A stretch of 64,000 nucleotides of DNA from Deltaproteobacteria bacterium (GCA_029547805.1 JAKPOP010000017.1:62001-126000); one strand, 5' to 3'. Shown: positions 48,330 through 57,662, counted from the first letter of the stretch. Made by a program: numbers and translations. The notes: generated from the sequence alone by a model not told the origin.

Positions 48330-50648
48330 TCACCGGGAGGACCGACCCGTGCCGTCGGAGCGCGCCAGCAGGAGGTTCGGGTGCGTGTTGATCAGACGAG
48401 CCATCTGCAGGGCGTCCTCCTCGGCCCCCCGGACCAGGTAGAACACCCAGGTCACTCCGCCCTGCTGAGGCACCGTCTCGTCGATGAACTCGATCCGATC
48501 GGTGTCGCCGGTGGAGACCCGGGCGGCCAGATGCACGTCGCGGCAGGACTTCAGGAGCCAGAGGTCCGGACCCAGGCCAATGAGCCCGTTGGCCAGAGGC
48601 ACGTAGATCTGGTTCGCGAGCAGGTGAAAGTCCGCCAGGGGGATCGACACCACCTGGTCCTCCACGAGGGCCGGGGTGTAACGCAGCACCCCGTCGGCCA
48701 GCGGCATCCCGAGGGTCACGGTCCGTTTGGCCCGATCCTCGCCACCGGGGTCGTCGCTCGGACCGATCTCCAACTCGCCTCGAAAGACCCGGCCGTCGTC
48801 GGCCCAGGTCCAGTGGACGGTCCGCCCGGGGGCGGTCGTCTCGATGACCACGGGCAGGTCCTCGGGCCGGGTGGGTGCCAGCATGAACTGGGGCTCGAAG
48901 GTCCCGTCGGGCTTCTCCTCCCCGGAGTCCAGGTCGAGGATCACGTGGTCCCGGCTCCAGCGGGCCAGCAGACCGTCCACGGCCCGGGAGCAGGACTCTT
49001 CGGCGGACTCGTTGTAGCGGAGGCCGTAGACCCACTCCCCCAGCCAGGGGTTGATGCCAGTGGCGTCGGAGACCTCGGCTCGCACGAGATCCAGGTATCC
49101 CTCGTCGATGAAGGCGCGCTCGCCGGTGACGTCGTGGCCCTCCCGGGACACCAGGTCCGCCAGCAGCGACGCGCCGGCCAGGCAGAGGGATGCCTGGTAG
49201 TTCCCGGTCCGGATCCGGTTGTCGTTCTCGTGGAACGAGTACCCCAGGGTCCCCATGCGGCCCATCCAGCGGGAGATCCCCTCGGTGCTCGGGGGCTGCC
49301 AGGTGCAGTCGGCGATGGGCAGCAGGGGCCTCGGTTCAATGCCCAGCCGCTCGAGTCGGGCCACGTAGTCGGTGATGGTGGTGTGCAGGTAGCCCTGGTC
49401 CGCCAACCCCTGGAGGGATCGCTCGAATTCCCGCACCGCCTGCAAGTCCGGCTCTGGCTGGACCGGCGCCAGATAGGGATTCCCGGGCGTTGCGAGCGTT
49501 TCGCCATCGTCGAAGAAGGTCCATTTCACATCGACTCCCGCCGCCGGGTCCACCCCACCGCTGACCACCACGAGCACGTCCTCCGAGGCCCCGGGCCATC
49601 GGCTCCGATAGACCGGCCAGACCCCGTCATCGACGTCCTCCCGCTGGTGATACCGGTAGAGATTCCGGTGCATCACGTCGATCGTGTAGCCCGTTTCCGC
49701 CATCACCCGGTGCTTTCCGACCCCCGACTGTCCCTCCTGGTTGAAGACCACGCCGGACAGCGGCAGGCCCGCCTCCTCGAAGACCCGTCGGTTGTAGGCG
49801 ATGGACCATCGAAGGTCCCGGGACGGGAAGGCCAGGAACAACTGGTCGGACCAGTGGAAACTCACGATCTCGATCTGCCCGCTGTTCGCGACGCACTGCA
49901 GTTTCGCAAGGACGTCGGGGTGCCGTTGCTGCATCGCCTGGACCATCAGGCCCGGCATCTCGAAGGTGGCCCTCCAGTCCGGGTGGGCCAGATACAGATC
50001 CAGGATGGGCTGGAAGGAGACCCGGATGATCCAGTCGTTCAACGCGTCGTCGGTCCACCCGTCGCACAGTTCTGGGCTGCCGAACATCTCCTCGCAGATG
50101 CTGATGGGCTGGCCATTCCATTCCCCGACGAGGCCCCCGGCCACGTACTGGATGTTCCAGTGGAACATGGTCAGGCCAAACTTGCGCTGCCCATCATCCA
50201 CCGACGGCCAGGACCCGTAGGCGGGGCAGACGAACGGAGGACCCTGGTCCCCGCCTGGGTCCCCGGGAAGGTCCGCCGGGACCTCGGCCGGAACATCGGC
50301 CGGAACCAGTTCATCCCCGGCCGGGTCGACTCCGGGATCGCCTGGCAGTTCGCCGTTCCCGGGGTCATGGGGGAACTCGGCGGCCTCGTGGACATCCGCC
50401 AGGTCTGCTCCCATCCCGTCGTTCGAGTCCCCGGCCCCCCCCGAGGCCCCGCATCCGCCTCCCGCGCCGGCCAGCAGCAGCCCCATCGCCAGACAGATGG
50501 CCTGGACGCTGGAAGGGGATCCACCACTCCCCACGCGCCGCGCACCGGTCGCAGCGCATGCTCTTCCCCCCGCTTCGCTCGCGGCCTCCTGGCCGCCACG
50601 CTCCAGCGCCCTGCCCTTGCAAGCGAGCAACATCTCCCTGCTTCTCAT
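48330..50648 (-). CDS. Large lipoprotein with glycoside-hydrolase (GH57/GH38-like)-type catalytic region
   Basis: LLLAGAGGGCGASG lipobox, Asp/Pro linker, FGLTMFHWNIQYVAGG..., SGQIEIVSFHWSDQLFLAFPSRDLRWSIAYNRRVFEEAG; start uncertain. Confidence 0.6.
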   Translation of the reverse strand: MRSREMLLACKGRALERGGQEAASEAGGRACAATGARRVGSGGSPSSVQAICLAMGLLLAGAGGGCGASGGAGDSNDGMGADLADVHEAAEFPHDPGNGELPGDPGVDPAGDELVPADVPAEVPADLPGDPGGDQGPPFVCPAYGSWPSVDDGQRKFGLTMFHWNIQYVAGGLVGEWNGQPISICEEMFGSPELCDGWTDDALNDWIIRVSFQPILDLYLAHPDWRATFEMPGLMVQAMQQRHPDVLAKLQCVANSGQIEIVSFHWSDQLFLAFPSRDLRWSIAYNRRVFEEAGLPLSGVVFNQEGQSGVGKHRVMAETGYTIDVMHRNLYRYHQREDVDDGVWPVYRSRWPGASEDVLVVVSGGVDPAAGVDVKWTFFDDGETLATPGNPYLAPVQPEPDLQAVREFERSLQGLADQGYLHTTITDYVARLERLGIEPRPLLPIADCTWQPPSTEGISRWMGRMGTLGYSFHENDNRIRTGNYQASLCLAGASLLADLVSREGHDVTGERAFIDEGYLDLVRAEVSDATGINPWLGEWVYGLRYNESAEESCSRAVDGLLARWSRDHVILDLDSGEEKPDGTFEPQFMLAPTRPEDLPVVIETTAPGRTVHWTWADDGRVFRGELEIGPSDDPGGEDRAKRTVTLGMPLADGVLRYTPALVEDQVVSIPLADFHLLANQIYVPLANGLIGLGPDLWLLKSCRDVHLAARVSTGDTDRIEFIDETVPQQGGVTWVFYLVRGAEEDALQMARLINTHPNLLLARSDGTGRSSR

Positions 50649-50757
50649 GGTCCACCTCGCAGTCCGATCTCGCCGCCGATGATAGTCCAGGCAGAACCCC
50701 TCCGCACGGGCACCGTCGCCTCCTTCGGGGCTGCCCCGGGGGATTCCTGCGTTCCCG

Positions 50758-50786
50758 TTGACTTTGTTCGGGAGATTCCTCATCAT
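50758..50786 (+). promoter_or_regulatory. rpoZ: Candidate promoter of rpoZ (TTGACT-17-CATCAT)
   Basis: 21 nt upstream of the rpoZ start. Confidence 0.4.
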
Positions 50787-50806
50787 TCGCCCCCGGAGGT
50801 GAGACC

Positions 50807-51031
50807 ATGGCACGGGTGACCATCGAGGACTGCCTCGACGCGGTGGACAATCGCTTCGCCCTCTCCCTGCTGGCCGCCAAGCGGGCCAGGATGCTCCTGG
50901 ATGAACATCAGCCCCTGGTGGAGTCCGGCAACAAGGAGACGGTGACGGCCCTGCGGGAGATCGCCGCCGGAAAGGTCGGTTTCCGCCGGGATGTCCGGGA
51001 AATCCTGAAACTCCCGAAGAAGGGCGAATGA
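50807..51031 (+). CDS. rpoZ: DNA-directed RNA polymerase omega subunit
   Basis: [57 protein letters not shown]. Confidence 0.93.
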   Translation: MARVTIEDCLDAVDNRFALSLLAAKRARMLLDEHQPLVESGNKETVTALREIAAGKVGFRRDVREILKLPKKGE

Positions 51032-51816
51032 CCTCGTCCCGCCCGTTCCTGCGGGGGTTCCTCCTTCCCTGGGTGGTGGGTGGGGCCCTGGCGGCAGGAT
51101 GCGCCCCGACCCTCCATCCCGTTCCGAACGTGATCGAAACGGACCCCCAGGCGTTGCTTGCGAGGGCCGAGGCCCAGGTCGAGCAGCGACGGGCACTGGC
51201 GGCCGAGGCCCGGGTCGAGGGCCGGGTCCGGGGTTCCAGACTCTCGGGGCGGGCCACGTTGCTCGTCCAGAGGGAGGGACGCCTGCGCATCGACGCCTGG
51301 ACCGTCACCGACCTCTGGGTGGCCACGTTGCTGGCCGACTCGGCAGAGGTCCTCTGGAGGCAGCGGGGCGAACCCTGCCACGAGGGCCCCTCGTGTCCTC
51401 GGAACCTGGAGATGCTGATTCCCCCGGGCTGGGACCTCCGGTCCACCAGCGAGGCCCTCCTGGGAAGACCCCCGGTCCGTTCGCCGGAACAGCCCTGGGA
51501 CCTGACCTTCGATCGCCGGGTGGGCGCATGGCGCCTGGATGCGCGGCCAGGTCCCGAGGCCCCCCAGCGCGTCTGGATCGACGCCGAGGGCCGATTCCGG
51601 CGCTTCGAGACCCGTCGCCCCGGCGCCCGGCCCCTGGAATGGGAGGTCGAACCTTCGAAGGAGGGCCTCCAGTGGGTCCGGATCCAGTCGGGAGACGACT
51701 GGGTCCGCCTGCGACTCCGTGACGTAGAATGGAACCCCGAGTTCACCCCGGAGGACTTCCAGGTGGAGTGCCCGGGCGAAGTGGTCCCGATGCCGTGCAC
51801 GGAGGACCCGCAATGA
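51028..51816 (+). CDS. LolB/DUF4292-like lipoprotein
   Basis: [14 protein letters not shown] lipobox; [41 protein letters not shown]. Confidence 0.65.
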   Translation: MTSSRPFLRGFLLPWVVGGALAAGCAPTLHPVPNVIETDPQALLARAEAQVEQRRALAAEARVEGRVRGSRLSGRATLLVQREGRLRIDAWTVTDLWVATLLADSAEVLWRQRGEPCHEGPSCPRNLEMLIPPGWDLRSTSEALLGRPPVRSPEQPWDLTFDRRVGAWRLDARPGPEAPQRVWIDAEGRFRRFETRRPGARPLEWEVEPSKEGLQWVRIQSGDDWVRLRLRDVEWNPEFTPEDFQVECPGEVVPMPCTEDPQ

Positions 51817-52457
51817 CACCGTCGCAGGGTCGGTTCCTGGTGCTGGAGGGGATCGACGGGGCAGGCACCACGACCCAGTTGCGGGCCCTCGCCGAGGGGA
51901 TCGCCCAGCAACGGCCCGACCTGCGTGTCCACCTCACCGCCGAACCCAGTTCGGGTCCCGTGGGGCAGTGCATCCGCCAGATCCTCCGGGGCCGCATCAC
52001 CGGCCAGGACGTCCTGGGCCGCCCGGGGTCCTTCGACCCGGCCTCCCTGGCCCTGCTCTTCGCCGCGGACCGGATGGACCACCTGGCGACCGAGGTCCTC
52101 CCCCTGGTCCGGGAGGGATGGGTGGTGATCTCGGACCGCTACCTCTGGTCCTCCCTGGCCTACCAGTCCCTCAAGACGCCCTGGTCGCTGATCCAGCAGG
52201 CCAATTCCCTGGCCCCGGACCCGGACCTGATGGTGATGATCCACGTCCCGCCGGAGGTGGCGATGTCCCGTCTCGAGGGCTCCCGGCCCGGTTTCGACGT
52301 CTTCGAGAACCTGGCGACCCTTCGGGAGGTCGAGCAGGCCTACCGACAGGCCCTGGAGGTCCGACCGCCCGGGCACCTGCTCGAGGTGGACGGGACGCTC
52401 CCGATCGGGGAGGTCGCCCGTCGGATCCTTGACGCGGTCCTGCCCCTGCTGGGCTGA
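51813..52457 (+). CDS. tmk: Thymidylate kinase
   Basis: GRFLVLEGIDGAGTTTQLRALAEGI; LTAEPSSGPVG; LLFAADRMDHL; VVISDRYLWSSLAYQS. Confidence 0.95.
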   Translation: MTPSQGRFLVLEGIDGAGTTTQLRALAEGIAQQRPDLRVHLTAEPSSGPVGQCIRQILRGRITGQDVLGRPGSFDPASLALLFAADRMDHLATEVLPLVREGWVVISDRYLWSSLAYQSLKTPWSLIQQANSLAPDPDLMVMIHVPPEVAMSRLEGSRPGFDVFENLATLREVEQAYRQALEVRPPGHLLEVDGTLPIGEVARRILDAVLPLLG

Positions 52458-52502
52458 CGGGCCGGATCAGACCAGCGTTGCCCGATGCCCGTCGGAACCT
52501 CT

Positions 52503-53339
52503 TCATGGCTCCAGGGGCGGCGAGACGCCCTCCACCGTCCCGACCTCCGGGTCCTGTGAGTCCCACTTCCCGAATCGCAGCCACCGGACCTCGCCCTGGA
52601 GGTAGCCGATGCAGCGCCCCCCGCCGGGCCCCGCCTCCATCACCACGCAGGCCCCGATCCCGTCGGTCTCCATCGGCCCGCACCGCCCCTCGCAGCGAAA
52701 GAAGAGGAGATGACCGGGAACCGCCCGGTCCACCTCGACCAGGGTCCCGGTCTCCCGGGCCCTCCGGAGGGACGTCCCGGCCTTCCAGTCCTGGCTCTGG
52801 GCCCCGGCGGGCAGCAGGTCGGTCACCCGCAGCAGGTGCCCCAGGAACGATCGCTCGTCGAAGGACCCTCGAATGCCCACCAGGCGCCCCGCCGAGGACC
52901 TCAGGGAGTCCGCCGCCGCCCCACCAGCCACCGACGTCGCCGCGAGGGCCGGAAGGGTCGAAGGGCCAGCGGCCGCCCCGGGTCTGCGGGGGGATCGGAT
53001 CCCGGAGGCCGCAGTGGCCCCGTTCCCGGAATCGGGCCCCGGCAGGTCCCCGAAGAGGGCCATTGCCCGGTCCTCCCGGGGAGAGGCCAGGGGATGCCCC
53101 AGGGCCGCCTCCCGCCGCATCGCCTCCCGGGGCGCCGCACAGGAACCAAGGGTCCCAAGGCACAGACACCCCAGCGCCAGACGACGGATTCCCCGGACGC
53201 GAGCAGGCCGCCCGGCGCCACTCCCGAGAGACGCTCCCCGAGGAGACGGGGCAGCGGTCCCGCAACCGGAATCCCCGCGCCGGGCCTGATGATTCCAGCC
53301 CGCTCCGGGGTGCCGCGGAACCGGGGACGCACAGGCCAC
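52503..53339 (-). CDS. Hypothetical lipoprotein; N-terminus uncertain
   Basis: LALGCLCLGTLGSCAAP lipobox; GHLLFFRCEGRCGPMETDGIGACVVMEAGPGGGRCIGYLQGEVRWLRFGKWDSQDPEVGTVEG; GTG start is only a guess. Confidence 0.55.
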   Translation of the reverse strand: MACASPVPRHPGAGWNHQARRGDSGCGTAAPSPRGASLGSGAGRPARVRGIRRLALGCLCLGTLGSCAAPREAMRREAALGHPLASPREDRAMALFGDLPGPDSGNGATAASGIRSPRRPGAAAGPSTLPALAATSVAGGAAADSLRSSAGRLVGIRGSFDERSFLGHLLRVTDLLPAGAQSQDWKAGTSLRRARETGTLVEVDRAVPGHLLFFRCEGRCGPMETDGIGACVVMEAGPGGGRCIGYLQGEVRWLRFGKWDSQDPEVGTVEGVSPPLEP

Positions 53340-53406
53340 GGCCGTCTCCCTCCCTGGTCCGGGACCACCACGAGGCCGCACCGCCGTCGCGCCTGATCCC
53401 GACGGA

Positions 53407-53412
53407 TATGAT
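53407..53412 (+). promoter_or_regulatory. rnpB: Candidate -10 element (TATGAT) of rnpB
   Basis: TATGAT 12 nt upstream of the predicted RNA 5' end. Confidence 0.45.
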
Positions 53413-53423
53413 ATCCTGTGCGC

Positions 53424-53807
53424 GCCGGTCAGGGCGGTCCTGGCGATCGCCGGGAACCATCCGTGGTTCCTGGAGGAAAGTCCGGGCTCCGCAGGGCAGG
53501 GTGCCGGGCCAATCCCGGCGGGGGCAACCCCAGGGACAGTGCCACAGAAACCAGACCGCCGGTCCCCTTCGGGGCGACCGGCAAGGGTGAAACCGTGGGG
53601 CAAGAGCCCACGGGCGTCCTCGGTGACGGGGATGCCGGCAAACCCCACCCGGAGCAAGGCCGAACAGGGGAAGGATGGCCCGTCCGAGACCCCGGGTAAG
53701 GCCGCTGGAGGCGAGGAGGGATCCTCGCCCGAGAGGAATGATCGCCGCGAGGTCCCCGGCGACGGGGCCCTCGGACAGAACCCGGCTTATGGGCCGCCCT
53801 GACCGGC
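53424..53807 (+). ncRNA. rnpB: RNase P RNA (bacterial type A)
   Basis: Conserved core ggaggaaagtccgggctcc, ccacagaaa, gggtaaggc, gagaggaatgatcgcc, acagaacccggcttat; terminal P1 pairing gccggtcagggcggtcc / gggccgccctgaccggc. Confidence 0.95.
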
Positions 53808-53825
53808 CCCCTGCGGGATGAGACG

Positions 53826-54485
53826 ATGGCGTCGACGATCCTCTGGACCCGAAACCGCGGCGTGCAGGCGATGACCCGGGTGATTCTGGCCCGGCGTGGG
53901 GAACGGCCGCTGGTGGTGGAGACCCTGGCCGCCCTTCGGACCTCGGCCGCCGAGCGACTCCCCGGGGTCCTGATCACCACCGACGAGGACCTCGAGACGA
54001 GCGGCCTGGACCCCGCGTCCCTGGACCGCCTGTTCCCGGGAGTCCCGACCCTGGTCGTCTGTTCCGGAAGACGTCCCCTCCCCTCCCCGGTCGGCCCCCG
54101 GATGCGGGTGATCCCCCTCCCCTTCTCCGCGGCGGACCTCCTGGACGCCCTTCCGGCTCCCGGGGGACCCCGATCCCCTGAACCGCCGGGCCCGGCCGCC
54201 CCCGAAGCGGCCTTCACCGGCACCCGTCCACCGCCGGAGTCCGCCTCGGTTCCCGCCGATCCGGTGCTGCGCGACCGGGACCTGCAGGCCCTCGTGCAAC
54301 AGGAGGTGCGGAAACTGCTGGAGGCCTCCCTGCGGGAGTGGGTCCAGCGAACGGTCCGAGAGGTCGTCCCCGAACTGGCGGAGAGCCTGATCCGGGAGGA
54401 ACTGGAACGCCTGCTTCGGGAGTCGGAGGAGGCGGCCCTGCAGGGTCCGGTCCCAGAGGACTCCGAGTCCCCTCCTAGGAAGTGA
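53826..54485 (+). CDS. Degenerate receiver-like protein with amphipathic C-terminal helices
   Basis: RVILARRGERPLVVETLAALRTSAAERLPGVLITTDEDL...PLPFSAADLLDALPAP; C-term LQALVQQEVRKLLEASLREWVQRTVREVVPELAESLIREELERLLRE. Confidence 0.55.
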   Translation: MASTILWTRNRGVQAMTRVILARRGERPLVVETLAALRTSAAERLPGVLITTDEDLETSGLDPASLDRLFPGVPTLVVCSGRRPLPSPVGPRMRVIPLPFSAADLLDALPAPGGPRSPEPPGPAAPEAAFTGTRPPPESASVPADPVLRDRDLQALVQQEVRKLLEASLREWVQRTVREVVPELAESLIREELERLLRESEEAALQGPVPEDSESPPRK

Positions 54486-55227
54486 TTCGCGACGTCAGCA
54501 TCGACCCGAGGCTGCCGCTGAGGACCAGAGACCCGCCCCAGGCGGCCAGGAAGGCGATCCCCTGCCAGAAGGAATGGGAGGTCGCCGCGTGGACCACGCC
54601 ACCGGCCACGAGGACCACCAGGACGGTGGCCGCCACCTGGGCCCCCGGGCTCCCCATCCAGGCCCAGTTCGCCGTCGCCATGCCCATGCCCATCGCGATC
54701 CCGAAGCCCAGGACCGTCAGCACCCCCGAGAAGATCACGGCCCCGAAGACCCCCAGGCGCTCCCCGGGAAGCAGCACCGATGCCAGGATCAGCAGGGCCG
54801 GGACCAGGACCAGGATTCCCAGCATCAAGGCCAGCATCGACTTCACCTGGGCCACGAAGGTCCCGATGGCCGTGGCCCGGACGATGTTGGCCTGGAACAC
54901 CTGGAAGATCCGGAAGAAGAGGTTGTAGCGAAAGAGGGCCGGAAAGCGATCCGCCGGGACGCCGTTCACGCGGGCGACGGCCTGGATCGGGATCCGCCGG
55001 GCCTCCACCTGGTGCCCCTGAGCCTGGAAGGCGAAGTCCCCCTTGCCTTTCCGGACCTCCTCGGGCTGGTCCTTGGACTTCTGCCAGAGGAAGATGAGGT
55101 CCTCCCCCTCCACCTGTTCCACGACCCCGGTCCACTGTTCCCCGCCGAGGGTCTCGAGCGTCGCCGCCCTCGCCGTCGGCCCGACCCAGGACGCCACCAG
55201 GAGCACCATCATGCCGGTCCACCGCAT
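54475..55227 (-). CDS. Hypothetical membrane protein with signal peptide
   Basis: MRWTGMMVLLVASWVGPTARA; ETLGGEQWTGVVEQVEGEDLIFLWQKS; at least three hydrophobic segments. Confidence 0.7.
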   Translation of the reverse strand: MRWTGMMVLLVASWVGPTARAATLETLGGEQWTGVVEQVEGEDLIFLWQKSKDQPEEVRKGKGDFAFQAQGHQVEARRIPIQAVARVNGVPADRFPALFRYNLFFRIFQVFQANIVRATAIGTFVAQVKSMLALMLGILVLVPALLILASVLLPGERLGVFGAVIFSGVLTVLGFGIAMGMGMATANWAWMGSPGAQVAATVLVVLVAGGVVHAATSHSFWQGIAFLAAWGGSLVLSGSLGSMLTSRITS

Positions 55228-55471
55228 CCGCCCGCTCCACGCACTGGAGAGGTCTACTGTTGCAGAAGCGGCGTTCCGATTCAAGCCCCGGCGCCGCCCC
55301 ATGTCCGGACCACAAACCTCGACCGCGGTGAGGTCCGTTGCGGCCCGAGGAGCCCCGGGTGTCCAGGAACCGGCCCATCAGGACAGGGGCGAAGGGGATG
55401 GTCGCACTCCGGGTCGCTGGATCGGCGGCCCCGGTCTTCCAGGGCCGCAAGGCGACGGCCCGTCCCTGGAA

Positions 55472-56242
55472 TCAGGTGGTCGGGGGGAAGCAGGCCTGGG
55501 CCTGGATCGGGCAGTTGTGGTTCTGTCCATAGGCCTCGCAGGTCCAGGTCGGCCAGCCGTTCGCGTTGATGTCCGTCTCGGCGCACTCGATGCCCAGGAT
55601 GCAGTCCTTGTAGGCGATCCAGGTCGCCTGGGCCTCGGCGGAGCCCAGGCCGAAGCACCGGGCCGGGCACGCGGCATCATCGGGGTCACAGTCCTTGCGG
55701 CACTTCCAGATGTCCCGGCACGTCCCTCCGGGGGTCGGCCCGCAGGCGGTCAGCAGTTCCCGGCAGGCATCGAGCACGCAGTCGGTGTACTGCTCGTCCT
55801 GGAAGATCGGGTCGCATGAGGCGTTGGCGATGCAGTCCCGCAGGGCCTCCCAGGCCCCCGTGGCCCCGGACACGGGCTGCACCGCGCAGGCGGCCTGGAA
55901 CGTGGGATCGGGACACTGGATCGCGCAGGCGGCGATCTCGTGACAGGTCGATCCCCCCACCGACTGGGGACAGGATGCGGTTCCGTCCGTGGTTCCGGGG
56001 TCCTGGGTCCCACCGGGGTCCTGGACGTCCACGCGGCCCGGGTCCGGAGTCCCTGGGTCCAAGGGAACCCCCGGATCCCTGCCAGAGTCCTGCGGAGCCC
56101 CCGGGTCGGTTCCCGGGTCGGCCAGGTCCGTCACCACCGGGACGTCCCGGCCGAGGTCCGTCCCCAGGTCCGTCACGTCGTTCCCCGAGTCGCAACCGGC
56201 CAGGAAGCCCACGATGCCCATCACCGCCAGGAACTGTCTCAT
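55472..56242 (-). CDS. Cys-rich lipoprotein with Asp/Pro/Gly repeat linker
   Basis: VGFLAGCDSGND lipobox; LADPGTDPGAPQDSGRDPGVPLDPGTPDPG linker; about 18 Cys in CxxxC-type spacing. Confidence 0.8.
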   Translation of the reverse strand: MRQFLAVMGIVGFLAGCDSGNDVTDLGTDLGRDVPVVTDLADPGTDPGAPQDSGRDPGVPLDPGTPDPGRVDVQDPGGTQDPGTTDGTASCPQSVGGSTCHEIAACAIQCPDPTFQAACAVQPVSGATGAWEALRDCIANASCDPIFQDEQYTDCVLDACRELLTACGPTPGGTCRDIWKCRKDCDPDDAACPARCFGLGSAEAQATWIAYKDCILGIECAETDINANGWPTWTCEAYGQNHNCPIQAQACFPPTT

Positions 56243-56333
56243 CGTTCCCCCCTGAAATGGCCGGGGGGACCGGCAGCCTCGCGAGGTCGCCGATCCCCCC
56301 GGGAAAGAACCGCTGGTTCCAGGGCCGTTGGGC

Positions 56334-57530
56334 CTACTGGGCCGCCTGATCGTTCATGCAGGCGTTGGCCTGGCTCTCACAGGCGCCGCCGGCATTGATC
56401 GCCGCGTTCAGGCAGTTGTTGCAGTCGGTCTCCTGCTGGGGCGTCGGGTTCTCCACGTTGCAGACCGTGCAGGTGTCGAACATGCACTGGATCATGGCGT
56501 TCCAGAGCTGCCCGGCGGTCTTCGTGCCCTCCCGCAGGCAGTTCTGCACGCAGGCGCTGTCCTGGCAGGTCTGGAAGACGCAGGTGAACATCTCGCCGCA
56601 CTTCTTGGTGCCGTAGGTCGCGCACTTCTCCCACTGGGACGCGCAGGCGCCGTCGGCCGCCTGGTTCCAGCAGTCGTCGCAATCCTGCTGCTGCTGCGGC
56701 GTGGGATTCTCGACCTCGCAGACCGGGCACTGGGCCGAGGTGCAGTCGATGGCGTACTGGAGGTCCAGCTGGGCATCAGGAGTCGCCTCGCCCCAGCAGT
56801 TGCCGATGCACTCGCTGCGCTCGTTCACGTCGGGGGTGGCCGGGTTGTCCTCCGGGCAGGAGGTCAGGCAGCCGATCAGGCTTCCGCAGTTCTGGTACTG
56901 GCAGCCCCAGAAGCAGTGGTAGTACTCGGAGATGCACTTCTGCTCCAGGCAGGCGTAGAACTCCTCGTCGGTCTGAGCATTCGCGCAGTTGCGCTGCAGG
57001 CACTGGATGAAGTTGTTGTAGTCCGTCAGGCCCCGGACCGACAGGTTCGACTGGCACTGCTGCCGGCAGGCGTTGCCGGTGGCGTCCTGGGGGCAGTCGG
57101 CAGCGCACTCGAAGTAGCCCTTGCAGGACCGGGCCCCCTCGTCCACGCAGGTCTGGGTGCCCGGGTCCGTGCCCTGGTCCACGCCGGTGTCGGTCGGCGG
57201 CGTCACGGTGTCGGTCCCGTTGTCGGTGGGGGGCGTCACCGTGTCGGTCCCGTTGTCCGTCGGCGGGTTCACCGTGTCGGTGCCGTTGTCGGTCGGCGGC
57301 GTCACCGTGTCCCGGCCCGTGTCGGTCCCATTGTCCGTCGGCGGCGTCACCGTGTCCCGGCCCGTGTCCGTCCCGTTGTCCGTCGGCGGATTGACGATGT
57401 CCCGACCCGTGTCGGCCCCCGTGTCCGTCGGCGGGATGATCACGTCCTGGCCATTGTCATTGCTGCTGTCGCAGGCCGTCATCCCGACGGTCAGCGCCAG
57501 CACCGCGAAGATCCCCAGACACTGCTTCAT
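56334..57530 (-). CDS. Cys-rich lipoprotein with TVTPPTDNGTD(TGRD) repeats
   Basis: LTVGMTACDSSND lipobox; seven PPTDxG units; more than 25 Cys in the C-terminal region. Confidence 0.85.
   Translation of the reverse strand: MKQCLGIFAVLALTVGMTACDSSNDNGQDVIIPPTDTGADTGRDIVNPPTDNGTDTGRDTVTPPTDNGTDTGRDTVTPPTDNGTDTVNPPTDNGTDTVTPPTDNGTDTVTPPTDTGVDQGTDPGTQTCVDEGARSCKGYFECAADCPQDATGNACRQQCQSNLSVRGLTDYNNFIQCLQRNCANAQTDEEFYACLEQKCISEYYHCFWGCQYQNCGSLIGCLTSCPEDNPATPDVNERSECIGNCWGEATPDAQLDLQYAIDCTSAQCPVCEVENPTPQQQQDCDDCWNQAADGACASQWEKCATYGTKKCGEMFTCVFQTCQDSACVQNCLREGTKTAGQLWNAMIQCMFDTCTVCNVENPTPQQETDCNNCLNAAINAGGACESQANACMNDQAAQ
57185..57440 (-). repeat. In-frame tandem repeat, 33-nt and 45-nt units encoding TVTPPTDNGTD and TVTPPTDNGTDTGRD
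   Basis: Repeated gtcggcggcgtcaccgtgtc(ccggcccgtgtc)ggtcccgttgtc blocks. Confidence 0.9.
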
Positions 57531-57594
57531 CTCGACCTCTCCTGGAAAGAAGTGCTTGCCCGCATCCCATCACCGCAGGCTTCGAAACATGCGG

Positions 57595-57623
57595 ATTGTC
57601 GCAGAATGTCCTCGCTCTGTCAA
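57595..57623 (-). promoter_or_regulatory. Strong candidate sigma70 promoter (TTGACA-17-GACAAT)
   Basis: Minus strand, 65 nt upstream of the 56334..57530 start. Confidence 0.6.
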
Positions 57624-57662
57624 CGGCCTTGTCGAAGAACTGGAGTCCGGTCCCCCAGGACG

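Noticed and set aside
48303-50819. 838-aa plus-strand ORF
   Set aside because: Antisense to the hydrolase-like lipoprotein.
53429-55450. 673-aa minus-strand ORF spanning rnpB
   Set aside because: Overlaps the RNase P RNA and crosses several real genes; no domain.
57185-57440. Possible CRISPR-like array
   Set aside because: Units are in-frame coding repeats of 33/45 nt without unique spacers.
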